From the NCBI GenBank assembly GCA_022577435.1, contig JAKOON010000007.1, positions 8,067,926 to 8,131,925 of the forward strand: 64,000 nucleotides of DNA, written 5' to 3'. Origin of the DNA: Embiotoca jacksoni (taxonomy: Eukaryota > Chordata > Actinopteri > Embiotocidae). The notes beneath the pieces were generated by a model that saw only the letters and a program-made list of their open reading frames with translations, had not been told where the DNA came from and made no database searches. Made by a program: the position numbers and the translations under genes. Positions 47,899 to 58,211 of this stretch are shown here, piece after piece (position 1 is the first letter of the stretch; the number at the start of each line of letters is the position of its first letter).

Positions 47899-48537
47899 GT
47901 AAATTTCGCGACGCGGCCGTCGACGCTCTCGAACGTCCGCATTTCGTGACGAATTCGCCCGCAGTTACAGATCCGGCTGGTGGGGGGGGGATCAAATGTG
48001 CGATTGTTGTTCCCGAACACCGTCCGGTCAGCCCGCGTTTCTCTGTGCTGCTTGTTTATTTGGACTTTGAACGGATATCTGAGATGCTGTAATTTTTTTT
48101 TTTGGGTTGTTGTTATTTATTTATTTTTTTAACCTACCTGTAGCCTATCTGTAGCCCGCATGCTCATCCACTCTGTGCTGGTTACGTGATAACCGGAATT
48201 AAAAAAAAACAACAACAACAACAACAACCCTAATCTAGTTTCCAAAGCAATCAACGTGTATTTTTCTCCTGAACAAAACAAAAACAAAAACCAGACAACG
48301 GCGGAGTAAACCGTTTTCCTTTCCGTTTTGTGAGCTTTCTGTTTCACTGGCATGGGACGAGTCGGTTCGGGACGCAGCAACTTGTTTTTTCCTTTTGTGT
48401 TATTATTATTATTTTTTTTTTTGGAGAATCTTATCTGGACTTTTTTGAGTTGTGGCTGCGGACTGTTGATTCATGGCCTGTGTTTTTTCTCCCCCCCCCC
48501 CCCTCCCTCCCTCCCTCCCTCTGTCTCTCTCCTGCAG
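47899..48537. other. tsc22d3 intron between exons 1c and 2
   Basis: A short intron of 639 bp. It is CpG-rich at its 5' end and has several T and CAA tracts. It ends with a run of 13 C, then CCCT repeats and TCTGTCTCTCTCCTGCAG, an unusually C-dominated polypyrimidine tract (about 48491-48537). Confidence 0.9.
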
Positions 48538-48589
48538 TGCCTCCGGTGCTAGCGTTGTGGCCATTGACAACAAGATCGAACAGGCGATG
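48538..48589 (+). CDS. tsc22d3: tsc22d3 exon 2: shared TSC-box start
   Basis: This 52-base exon is shared by all isoforms. Its first base completes the codon begun in exon 1a, 1b or 1c. It then encodes ASGASVVAIDNKIEQAM (residues 43-59 of the short form), the invariant beginning of the TSC box of the TSC22 family. The acceptor is CTCCTGCAG|T and the donor is ATG|GTAAGC, phase 0. It is identical in residues to the corresponding mammalian GILZ segment. The exon is too short to stand out as an open frame and was located from the splice sites and the protein family. Confidence 0.97.
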
Positions 48590-48862
48590 GTAAGCTCCAG
48601 ATAACGCGACATGAAGAAAGCCTTTGCGCCGCACGGAACCCGCTGCACCACGCACGCATCCCGCAACGCCGCGTTCAAGGGCCCAACCCCGCTCACTGAC
48701 AGCGCACAGTCGGCGCAGCGACTGAGCACCGGTGGGGCTTATGGACAGTGATTGATTCACTTGTTATTTAAAATGGCTGCTGGTAAATCACACCGGACAC
48801 ACAGAGCAGCAACAAACCTGTGAGCTTTTCCTCCCGTTTGTTTGCCCTCAAGAACAATTTGT

Positions 48863-49397
48863 ATAATAATAATAATAATAATACTAATAGGAGTTTATTC
48901 GTGTAGTGCTTTTCTAAAACTTCAGTTACAAAGTGCTTCACGTAAAATAAGCCGTTTACAACGGAGCGACAAGTGAATTCTGACGAGTCTTTTAACAACA
49001 CGATGATCGTATAAAACAATCACCAGAACAAATTAAAACGGGGTGCGACGCGAGTAAGGATCGATCGCCTAAAATCTCCAAAGGCTCTCGTCTAAAAGCG
49101 TGTTTTAAGAAGAGACTTAAAAGATGCCACCGACTCTGCAATCCTTATTTCCTCTGGCAGCTCGTTCCATAGTCGGGGGGGGGGGGGGGGCCTCTGACTG
49201 AAAATGCTTTTGTCACCTTTAGTTTTAAAACGCGTCTCTGGAACGGATACACTCGTTTTATTTATTTTTTTTTAGTCTCGAGGATCTCAGACGACGGGGC
49301 GGGCTTGTATGAAACAATCAGGTCAGCTAAATAGGACGGAGACGGAGACAGAGAGAGACCACGAAGTGTCTTTAAAAGCCAACGGTGAAATCTTTGT
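48863..49397 (-). mobile_element. Teleost L2-like/non-LTR retroposon fragment in intron 2
   Basis: It begins with (ATA)n and TTTATTCGTGTAGTGCTTTT and continues with CAAAGTGCTTCACGTAAAAT, TTTTAAGAAGAGACTTAAAAG, CTCTGGCAGCTCGTTCCATAG and CACCTTTAGTTTTAAAACGC. This succession is characteristic of a very common interspersed repeat in fish genomes. Its A/T-rich tail lies at the left, so the element runs on the minus strand, opposite to tsc22d3. An internal G run at about 49172 has expanded. Confidence 0.7.
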
Positions 49398-49860
49398 AGC
49401 AGCGTTGCATGTCGGCATTTACAGAACCGTTATAATCTGTGAAGTCTGCGATGTGTTCTGCACATAACCAGCTCTCTGTGAATGCGCTGGGAAGCACCCT
49501 GTTGTGTGAAAGCTGCGCAGGCTAATGGGTGCTTTATTCACAAAGTAGACGACTAGTGCAGGAGGAGGTGGTATACAAGTGTTAAAAAAAACAACAACAA
49601 TAACAACAACAACAAAAACTTACCGAGACTGATCGTATTTCTGCAGCGCATAATTATTGCAGACTTTCTGGAGGGAAGCTCGCCAACGCGTTAGACTCGG
49701 CCGTTTCCGGCGTCTAATAATAACGGGCTCCGTGCGAGCAAACAAGACAAAATGGAGGAGCCGATATCCGCCGGTTCGCAAACCCGGCGACCAGACCCGC
49801 CCGCCCGAGCCTCGCAAGTTCCAACGCGCGCCGTGTTTTATGTTTTCCCCCCCGAACTGA

Positions 49861-49883
49861 CCCCCCCCCCCCCCCCCCCCCCC
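49861..49883. repeat. Run of 23 C serving as polypyrimidine tract of exon 3
   Basis: An uninterrupted C homopolymer ends 25 bases before exon 3. It probably acts as, or displaces, the polypyrimidine tract of the exon 3 acceptor. The opposite strand is a G20+ quadruplex-forming run. Homopolymer length may vary between individuals or be misassembled. Confidence 0.9.
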
Positions 49884-49908
49884 GTCTCTTTTCGTCCCGT
49901 CGCGACAG

Positions 49909-50169
49909 GATCTCGTCAAGAACCACCTGATGTACGCGGTGCGCGAGGAGGTGGAGATCCTCAAGGAGCAGATCAAAGAGCTGGCGGAGAAGAACGACCA
50001 GCTGGAGCGAGAGAACTACCTGCTGAAGAACCTGGCCAGCCCCGAGCAGCTGGAGAAGTTCCAGTCTCGCATCCCGACGGACGCGCCGCCGCCCCTGGAC
50101 AATCAGGGCGCCCAGGCGACCCCGGACCACCAGCAGCCGTGCAACCGCGGCGCTGGCTCTGCTGTATAA
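49909..50169 (+). CDS. tsc22d3: tsc22d3 exon 3: TSC box, leucine zipper and C-terminal tail
   Basis: This is the shared last coding exon: 86 residues and a TAA stop. It starts DLVKNHLMYAVREEVEILKE, completing the TSC box. The zipper has leucines at residues 77, 84, 91 and 98 of the short form, in perfect heptads (within EILKEQIKELAEKNDQLER), with Asn88 matching the zipper asparagine implicated in mammalian GILZ dimerisation. SPEQLEKFQS follows, then a Pro/Gln/Asp-rich tail ending GAGSAV. The mammalian tail is Pro/Glu-rich and binds NF-kappaB p65 and Ras; here it is longer, has fewer Glu and more Gln, but retains the terminal GSAV. GILZ homodimerises and represses NF-kappaB and AP-1 signalling in immune and other cells. 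Function is inferred from strong sequence identity. Confidence 0.97.
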   Translation, partial: DLVKNHLMYAVREEVEILKEQIKELAEKNDQLERENYLLKNLASPEQLEKFQSRIPTDAPPPLDNQGAQATPDHQQPCNRGAGSAV

Positions 50170-50434
50170 GTGGCTCTGCCTTGGGGCGGGCAGAGCCACT
50201 ATCTCTTTCCAGAAATGGACCTCCATTTGAACGCAAGCGTTGCTAAAAAAAAAAAATCGCCGCCGCCGAGAACCCCTTCGAAAACAACGAAGGCGAAGCA
50301 CCGGGGCTGCAAACGAATCGATGGGACACCGCGAATGAACTGTTGACACCGATGAGCACAAAACAGAACTTGAGACGCTCTTGACCGGTGCCACGTCAGG
50401 TGCCCCGTCCTCTTGACGCCGTCCAACTCTCTCT

Positions 50435-50467
<33 letters not shown>

Positions 50468-51211
50468 TGGTCGTAGCCTCTCTACGTAGACAAGAGTAGA
50501 GAGAGGGCTGACTGGACACGGTCGAGCGCTCGCTCTCAGACAGGAGGAGGGGGAGGAGGGGGGGGGGGGAGGCTTTCCACCGCCTGGCCCGAAGCCTCCC
50601 ATCAAACACCCCGTGTGCTCTCGAGAGGAGGGCGCGGGGGGTGGGAGGGGAGGGGGGAGGCGTTGATTGGGCTGGCCCCGCAGGTGCCGACTTGGGGAAA
50701 GTGCGCGGAGTCGAATCCCTCGCGACCCGGAGGAGAGCCACCCGAGACGGTCCTCCCGAGTCTCGGCGAGAAGAGCCCCCACCCATCATGCGGATTTGTC
50801 CGATCTAAAAAAAAAAAAAAAAACAACTTTTTCTTTCCCCCCCCCCCCCCCCCCCACCCCCTCCAAGGACTTTCAGCCACACATTTCAGCCGCACAACCC
50901 CCAGGAACCCTTCCCGTACCCGCAATGTATTGTTCACATGTTCGTGCGCATCTTAAGCGTAAACACAAATAATCAACAGGACGAGCTAAGGCAACGGAGG
51001 CGGAGGTTCACGCAGCGCGGCCTATTAGAGCCGGTTGAAGCGCTGCAGTTGACTGATCAGCATACTGTAATAATTCATAAAATGTAATCTTGCATTGTCT
51101 GCAGTTGGGGCTTGCTGCTTATGGGGGAAATTAATCCTGCTATGTCTTCTGTTTTTGTTTGTGATTCTGAACAAAAATCAGTTGTTTGTATAAAAAAAAA
51201 AAGAAAAAATA

Positions 51212-51249
<38 letters not shown>

Positions 51250-51855
51250 GGAGATAAGATTTTTTTTTTTCTAAAAGGGGGCGTTTGTGCCCCGTGTCGT
51301 TTGCCTAACTCTTCACAGGATAACTACAGTGTACATAAGGTCCAAATGTCCTGAGGTAGTGGAGACTGGTCGGCAAGCAGACACCTGCATTTCTCGCTGC
51401 AGATGCACTCCTGATTATTTTTATTTTTTAAAAAAAGATTTTTTTTTTTTTTGAAACAGCGTCATCCAGCATCTGGTCTGTTTTCCTCGCTCAGATGCCA
51501 ACTTGAAAACAACGGCATGACACCAGTGCCTGTAAGTAAGAGACAAAACGCCATTTCCACACTTGAGCTCAGCCGTCGCTGTGGTTTTTCTACCCTACCA
51601 AAGACATTTTTTTTGTTGTTGTTGTTTTTGTTTTTGTTTTTGTTTTTGTTTTGCACCGCAGCAAAGGCTGAGCAAACCAGGACCATGTGTATAAGCTCAC
51701 AGGGGAGAAGTCTTGTTTGTAGCTAGCGCTGAAGTTTGTGTGTGTTTTGTAAAGATGACGGTATCGTTGCTGTAAAGTATCCGCGGAACGGCTGTTCGGC
51801 GGTGTTTTGGATACGACTGCACATTTTGCAATAAACCTTATGTTTACATAATGGG
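50170..51855 (+). other. tsc22d3: tsc22d3 3' untranslated region
   Basis: This runs from the TAA to just past the poly(A) signal. It is very GC-rich at first (50170-50900), with G runs near 50551-50570 and 50635-50660 and C runs at about 50837-50858. It then becomes AT-rich with a T homopolymer at 51215-51246 and (TTTTTG)n near 51625. Several open frames cross it on both strands (for example 49714-50394 minus); these are composition-driven shadows, not genes. Confidence 0.8.
51830..51835 (+). terminator. Poly(A) signal of tsc22d3
   Basis: A canonical AATAAA followed within about 40 bases by a GT/T-rich element (TGTTGTCGTTTTTTTTGG near 51868-51885). This is the expected arrangement for cleavage around 51850. 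It is the first canonical hexamer I see downstream of the stop. Confidence 0.75.
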
Positions 51856-54800
51856 GACATCCGGACATGTTGTCGTTTTTTTTGGTCGGGTCCGACTGCG
51901 CTCGCGGAGCTCGACGCCGGACGCGCACGACTACTGATGGGGAAAAGCGCGCCGCGCCGCCGCGGACTCCAGGATGTTTCACGCGCGATACAGCGTCTTA
52001 TTTATCGTCGCTGAACAACGCGCGGGTTAAGCGGGTGGTGTAATAGCATGTAATATATGTAAACAAAAATATGGTACCATCCCATCACAAAACGTCCTTT
52101 GTTGGCATTTTTTTATTTTTTTTTTTTATTCTTTTTTATGGTAGTGTTTAGGAATTTGCAAATTCTGTGCTATAGTAAGATTTATTTATTTATTTAAACT
52201 CTTGTCTGGGACGTCAGGTGTTTTTTGTTTTTTTTTACATCACCCAGCGGGATCAACCCCCCCCCCCCCCCCCCCTCCCTCCACCCACCCACCCTCTCCC
52301 CCTGCCCGTTGTCTGTTCTCAGAACCGAGATTGCATCCGTGGTAGCTGGAGCCGCTCCACATCTTTTGAGTCGACGTTGTTTTCTGGGGAGTTGTTTGTG
52401 TTTACAAGGTCAGTCCGAGTAGCAGCGCGTGACTTGTAAAAAAAAAAAAAATGCAGCGGTGGGCCACGAGGCTCCTCCTTGCGCGCACACAGATGCTTTT
52501 TTTAGTTATGTCGGACTGGGAAAATACAAATCTTTTGTAGTTTTTTTTTTGTTTGTTTTTTTCTTTTTCTCCATTGAGAATGTTCAGTATTAGTAAGTAC
52601 GCTATTTTTCTTTTCCGAAGTCCAAAACGGCGCGACCACTAATGATAGCGGAGTAATAACAGCGGGTTGCGTGAGGACTGGAATCTGCCAAAGAGAAGAA
52701 AAAAAAAAACAGTTTGTCCTCGTAGCATTTTCCTTCAGACGGATTGGCAGCCAGTCGGTTCAGCCTGCGTGTAACGAGATATGTTGTGGCTTCCCAGACC
52801 GGGCTCGCGTCCATATATTGAGCACGAGGGAGACCGAGCTCTGGCCCGGGACCGTCATCGCGGATCAAATGGCACCAGAGTAAACGCGATATCATTCCGG
52901 TTCCTCCCCCCGATACGCATGAAGCCGCGCGCTCTCTCCAGGTGTTTTGTGTCAAAGCGAGCTGATTGGATGTGAAGCCGATCAACGTACCTCCTCTGAA
53001 ATGTATTCTGTATTTAATTAGTGGCGGGAGGGTCGTGCAGTTTATTCACTGAGGAGGACATTTATTTCATTTTGTAAAGGAGGGTAGGGACAGGTGTTTA
53101 TTGGCTTTTTTTGTTGTTGTTTTGTTTTTTTGCACAGTATAGTTGAGGTCAGTCCCTGCTTCCTATCCAGACACCCGAGCGCCTGGTGCATTTCAATGAC
53201 GAGAGGCTGCAGGGCCAGCAACAGCGGAAAGTAGTGCTGCAGTTTCTTAATCACACTTTGCGCTAATGGTTAATGTAGCCTCAACCACAGAGGAAACATT
53301 AATCTAGCAGCGGGCTGACATGCTGAGGACCCTTGAGGCTCGAGAAAGTCGGGACTTTGGCTCCATTTGCTTTTCACACTTGTTCTGTCGTTTTGGGACG
53401 AGTTAATGTACTTGAATCACTTTAGTGGCTTTTATTTGAAACCGATAAGGAATGAGTTCCTTTACTTGCGAGGACATTTGAGCCTTAGTCGTCGATGCGG
53501 TGTGCATAATTTGGTTTGACTATTATTACCTCACTGTAACAAATCTGTGTGGATGATTATACGAAGGAAGCACTGAATATGTTCTCGATTGTAAAACTTT
53601 AAACCACGATGTCAGGTTTATCAGGTTATTTAAAAAAATTTTTTTTTTTTAAAAATCACACATCGACCATTGATCTCACCCCGATGAAAAATATCGGCAG
53701 CGGACGCGTCGGACACGTTCTCATTCATTCGTCTGTTAATGACTGGAGACTCATCCATATTCGGCTTCCACCGGAATGAATGAAAAAAAAAAACATTCAA
53801 TGGGAGTTCATCATCATCATCATCATCAGCATCAGTGATTCCACGTCGCAGTTAAAAATTAAACGCCTGGGAAGAACCTCAGGTGGGGAATGCATTTTTA
53901 GACCTTTTTGAAACCAAGCAACCAAGAGAAGAGTTTGTGTTGGATTACTCGTGTTATGCGATGCAAAAAAAAACAAAAAACAGAAAAGAACATCTGGTTC
54001 AGATGGAAATTCAGGGGAGCTGTTGGGAAAGGCAAGCTGTGCCTCAGTGTGGTTGGGTTTTGCGTGCAGGGGAATAATTTGGTCTGAATGCTTTTCATGC
54101 AGACATATACAACTCGGTGAGCCCTCTGAAATGTCAGGGTATCCGGCATGTCGACATGAAAGCCGTAGTTGAATCAAAGAAAAATGGCCGTTTATGTTAC
54201 GCAGTGTCATTAACGGCGCTTTTCTCGTAATGCCGACGTGGAATCGCCCTGCTTTTTTTTTTTTTTTTCCCCCCCAGAAGAAGCGATTCAAAAGAGCTGC
54301 AAATTGCTAATGACAGATGGTTGTTTAAGCCGAACACGTGGATGAAACACTTCGCGCAGACGACTTCTTTGGTGTCCTTCACCACACCTTGTATTTGATC
54401 TGTTGACAGGGGTACTGGGACCTCTTTACAGCGGGTATCTCTGCTGGCTTCTGAAGGCAAGAGGGGCAAGAACAACAAAAAAAAACAATACACAGGGACA
54501 TGCAGGGGTTTACTGCTGACTTGTTGCCCTGTTAAAAAAAATGTCTAATACTTTTTTGTATTTTATGCAGTTTGCGTCTGCACAAGTGTTTACATTTATT
54601 TATTTTATTTATGAGTGTTTGTCGGTGACTTCTTCTTCCATACGTTGTTAAGTGGACAACAGTTTGAACTTCCTCAGATGTAGAAAGTCTGGCCATGCAG
54701 ACAGAAGATGTTTCACCACTAACAGGCAGATGGACAGGTCCTCGTGCATTGAACGACGCACGATCAAATTAAGCGCTGATACGGCTTTTCTAGATGTGAT

Positions 54801-55585
54801 GGAGCTTTATTTCTGTCCTCTTTGGCCGCATTGTTTGACATTAAGGGTCAAACAGTAATCCCTGACCTCATTTCTAATGGTGTCACATTTAAAATGAGGT
54901 CAGAAAGTTGGTCAGAAAATTGACATGAATGGGTTTTTGGCTCAAAGATAGAAACCTGCTAGCTGCCTTTTTTTTTATTTTTATTTTTTTATTTTTTTTA
55001 TTAACAGTCATGACTCTCTGTCAATAAAAAAAGATAGATTTAGAGCACAATCCTTTAAAAGAACACCTAGAATAGTTTGTTGACCAAATCTTTGAACTTG
55101 CTTGCTGAATAAGTGTTATACACATTTGTTTTGGGTTTTGAAAGGTCGCAAGGGATGAATATTTTGAAGACACTGTCGTGATGAACCCATGTGAGATTTG
55201 AACCTTCACAAGGAAGATTGTGGGCCAACTGTCTCGAGTTTGTCGTGCTTAAAAAAAAAACAAGGTATCATTATCATACCTGAGGAGCCTAACAGTAATC
55301 CAAGCACAAAGTTTGATGTATTATGTATATATATATATTCACCAAATCTATTGAGTACCTGTCTGTCTAGTTATAACGTAAAAAGTGAGCAAAAAAAAAA
55401 AAAAAAAGGTCGTAGTTTTGTAATGAACAGTTTATGACGATGATGTGATAACATATATTTCTGAATATTAGATTTAAACCTTTCAACTCTCAATCTATTT
55501 TGCCGTGTGTATCAAAAAGCACACAAAACTGGATCTGACTGTTTTTCAGATCATTTAAATTAACATCAAATACAGCAATATTAGT
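51856..55585. other. Downstream flank, no gene recognised
   Basis: A CpG-rich stretch at 51880-52030 is followed by AT-rich sequence with C and T homopolymers (52257-52275, 52439-52452, 53640). A minus-strand open segment near 54253-54440 is preceded by a good acceptor-like sequence, but I could not match it to any protein. Longer alternative 3' UTRs of tsc22d3 could extend into the first part. Confidence 0.5.
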
Positions 55586-55588
55586 ACA

Positions 55589-55901
55589 ATGCACTCCCAT
55601 TTCAGTGGCCAGGATCTTGACCACGACGAACCCAAGAGCCTCTCGTTTTTGTCCGCTGTGGTGTCGACCGTATTTGTATCCCAGCTGATCAAAGCCATGT
55701 CAGGAATGCAGCCAGGTCAGAGCATCTTATTCAGAAAGACAAAAGGTCAGCAACCACCGGTTTTGGATTTACGATGATACCCCGGTTCGAGGCACCACCG
55801 ACAAGCACAATATAGAAAACTTAGAGTTGGAGAAATTCCCAAGCTATACAGTGGCTACCAATCGCAAGACTCCTCCATTAGCGAACATGCTAAGACACTA
55901 A
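55589..55901 (+). other. Exon-like open segment, possibly a decayed coding remnant
   Basis: The frame from ATG 55589 is open to TGA 55777 and passes through an exon-like part with a TTTCAG before it (55606) and CAG|GTCAG after it (near 55714). A second frame from about 55733 is open to TAA 55899 and has similarly balanced composition (for example IENLELEKFPSYTVAT). The two overlap in different frames, and the gap between the apparent splice sites is too short for an intron. Either this is chance, or a coding remnant broken by a frameshift. I recognise no family. Confidence 0.15.
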
Positions 55902-57407
55902 AGAAAAGGAAAATGTACGTGGAACATACATTTAGAAATCAGACCAGGATTTGCTACCTAAAACGGCTTTTTTTTATATAAATTGTTGGGTTTTTATTAT
56001 GCCTTAATTTGAAAACCAATAGACTGTAGTCCCAAGTTTGTAATGTCTTATTGGGGTACTAGGTGTTGCTCTGTGTATGCAAATTTGTCAAAAGTTCTAG
56101 TAAACTGAAATCAAGTCTATAAAAGAGCAAACATCATTCCAACGACGATAGTTTACAACTCTGACATACAGCTATTATTTTGGAAATGCACGTCTTTGAT
56201 CTATATTTAACTTCTTGCACAGAAGCTATACGAATTCATGACTAACAAATGAGTTCATCTGTGGAAATACTTAACAATGAGAGAAGTAGAAGAAGGCAGT
56301 TCGCTGCGTTGAGTTTATGGCGAAGTTGAGGATCATATTACTTACAAATATGGCTTCAACGGTTATTTGGTAGCGTTTGTGACGCGTTATGCAACTTGCC
56401 CTCCCCCATTGTGTTTGTGACTGTTCCCTTTGTGTGGTAAACATCCCTCGTCCTCTGTTCTAGTTTTGGCCCATGCAACGAGAGATGTGGGTTGGAGGAA
56501 GTTTAAGACATAAACAGAGCAGGAAATGAACTGCAGACAACCTTGGAAATCCATTTGTGTTATAAAGAGCTGGTGGTTCATAATTGACAAATGACGTGAT
56601 TAGATTTTGAATGTTATCTGTTCCAGGTGAAAAGATGGTCGTAGATCACGATCCTCGGGACGGACTTTTAGATTATAAGATATGACGGCATCAGTTGAAA
56701 AATGTGATACATTTTAATGTGCCGGATTAAGTGGGATTGCCTCCTTCGCGTGCGAGCCGTTACACCTTCTTCATATCGACACAATGTTCCCAAATCCAGG
56801 TTTAGCCATTTCTCTTTATGTGCTGTAGGGTGGAGTTTGATGGTGGGGGGGAGGGAGGGGGGGCAAAGGGGCTAGTCATGTCAGCAACATGCATACAAAA
56901 CTAGATAAACAATGATCAAACCATTATACAGCGAAGGCTCTACTTATGATGATATAAAAGAGGAAATACTTCTTCTGTTGTGACAAACCCGCATGGCAGA
57001 GAAAAACACAAATAAATGGAGGAGACAGTGTCACATGTAGTTCATTTTCTCAGACATATTTTGGGGATTAATCTGTTAAGATTTGGGCAATATATTTTGA
57101 GTTACAAATGTGCAGCATGTGTTAGGAATTATATGTTCTTTTTACAAGCATTTCCCCCAGTTTTTATATGTTAGGTCCCTAATGTTTGATTAGCATATGT
57201 AACATAAACAAAACATAAAACAGTTTTGTGAAGGTCCTTATGATAGCACACATTTTGACTGGCTATAGTAGGAAAAACCCTTTTGATAACATCAACAAAA
57301 GCTTTGTTCTATTCATGTGTCAGTAACTCATGATAGACAGTCAACCCAGTACCACGGATGTCTGGTTCTTGTAACCAAAGAAGCCAAAATCGCTGCATTT
57401 TTTGCAT
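55902..57407. other. Intergenic DNA, nothing recognised
   Basis: AT-rich sequence with no supported exon. A short G-rich patch lies at 56844-56870. Confidence 0.55.
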
Positions 57408-57452
57408 GAAAGGTGCTATAAAAAATAAAGTTTATTATTATTATGATTATTT
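57408..57452 (+). mobile_element. Retroposon 3' tail of L2 type
   Basis: GAAAGGTGCTATAAAAAATA followed by AAGTTTATTATTATTATG is the typical 3' end of abundant teleost L2-like retroposons. The 5' part is not recognisable, so its left limit is uncertain. It is the same tail type, in opposite orientation, as the element in intron 2. Confidence 0.6.
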
Positions 57453-57972
57453 CCATATTTACAGTTGTGCTTTTTCCTTTTGCGACAAGACAAAATGTCT
57501 TCCACGAAAAAGGTGGGGGGAAAAAAAGGCCTATTTTATTTATTTATTAAGTTCTATGCTACAGTTTGGGAAATATGTACTGTGCAGTCGCTTCAATTAA
57601 AAAGTGACTGTGGTGTTTTTTTTCTTGATTCTTCCGGGTTTAGCAATCCCCTACTTACAATTAACGTTAAAGCAAGATGGAGAATGACTGCACCATGCTT
57701 TTCTATAAACCTGTAGAGTGTAAATAAGCTTGTTCTGAGGTTGTTTTTTTTTTCCTGACATGGCACAGGGCCATCAGTAATGAACTTCTGACATTTGGAT
57801 GTCCTGAAAAGCTCAGGTGTGACCGAGGCGATGAATGATGACTTCGTTCCATTAACTGTCAGAGAACCGAGCACAATACTGGCGCCCTGCAAGTTGCTCT
57901 CATAAACATAATTAAGTCATTAGCGATGCTATTACTTACATTCGTGTGCGTTTGCTGCCACGACATGTCAAA

Positions 57973-58140
57973 ATGCCTCCAGTTGAAGAGGAGTTTTTCC
58001 TCAAACGAGGAGGTTTGAGAAGGCAGCCGGGTCTTTTAAATACACCAGAATGTGAAGGCTTCGTCGAACGCAAACTGCAGGACTCCTTACGTCCAACTGA
58101 ACGTGTTGTGGCTGAAGAGAGAATTTCCAGGAATAGATAA
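57973..58140 (+). CDS. Unrecognised 55-codon open frame followed by a poly(A) signal
   Basis: ATG at 57973 (A at -3) opens 55 codons ending TAA at 58138-58140, with AATAAA at 58206-58211, only 66 bases after the stop. The predicted peptide is charged (starts MPPVEEEFFLKRGG, ends EERISRNR) with no hydrophobic segment. The frame stays open upstream to about 57919, where a CATTAG could serve as an acceptor, so it might also be a terminal exon. I recognise no family, and a longer minus-strand frame overlaps it. It may be chance. Confidence 0.15.
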   Translation: MPPVEEEFFLKRGGLRRQPGLLNTPECEGFVERKLQDSLRPTERVVAEERISRNR

Positions 58141-58211
58141 GATTTCCATTCTGTCTTGTGAATGTTTACTAACTGCCTGGAAATGTTTTTGTGTCCAGTA
58201 AACACAATAAA

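Larger units (their letters stand above)
48590..49908. other. tsc22d3 intron 2
   Basis: A 1,319-bp intron separating exon 2 from exon 3. It contains an L2-like element at 48863-49397, a G run at about 49172-49189, a (CAA)n stretch at 49590-49618 and a homopolymer of 23 C at 49861-49883. The acceptor at 49907-49908 reads GTCGCGACAG, so the region between the C run and the AG is short and poor in T. Confidence 0.9.

Noticed and set aside
49714..50394. 226-codon minus-strand frame opposite exon 3
   Set aside because: It is the antisense shadow of the GC-rich zipper exon and C homopolymer; the + strand gene explains it completely.
50199..50972. Multiple long frames on both strands in the 3' UTR
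   Set aside because: Their length comes from extreme GC content and homopolymers that exclude stop codons; none has a known domain.
54253..54440. Minus-strand open segment behind a good acceptor-like tract
   Set aside because: The peptide (with a VVCAKCF motif) matched no family I know, and there is no matching donor. The evidence is too thin to annotate.
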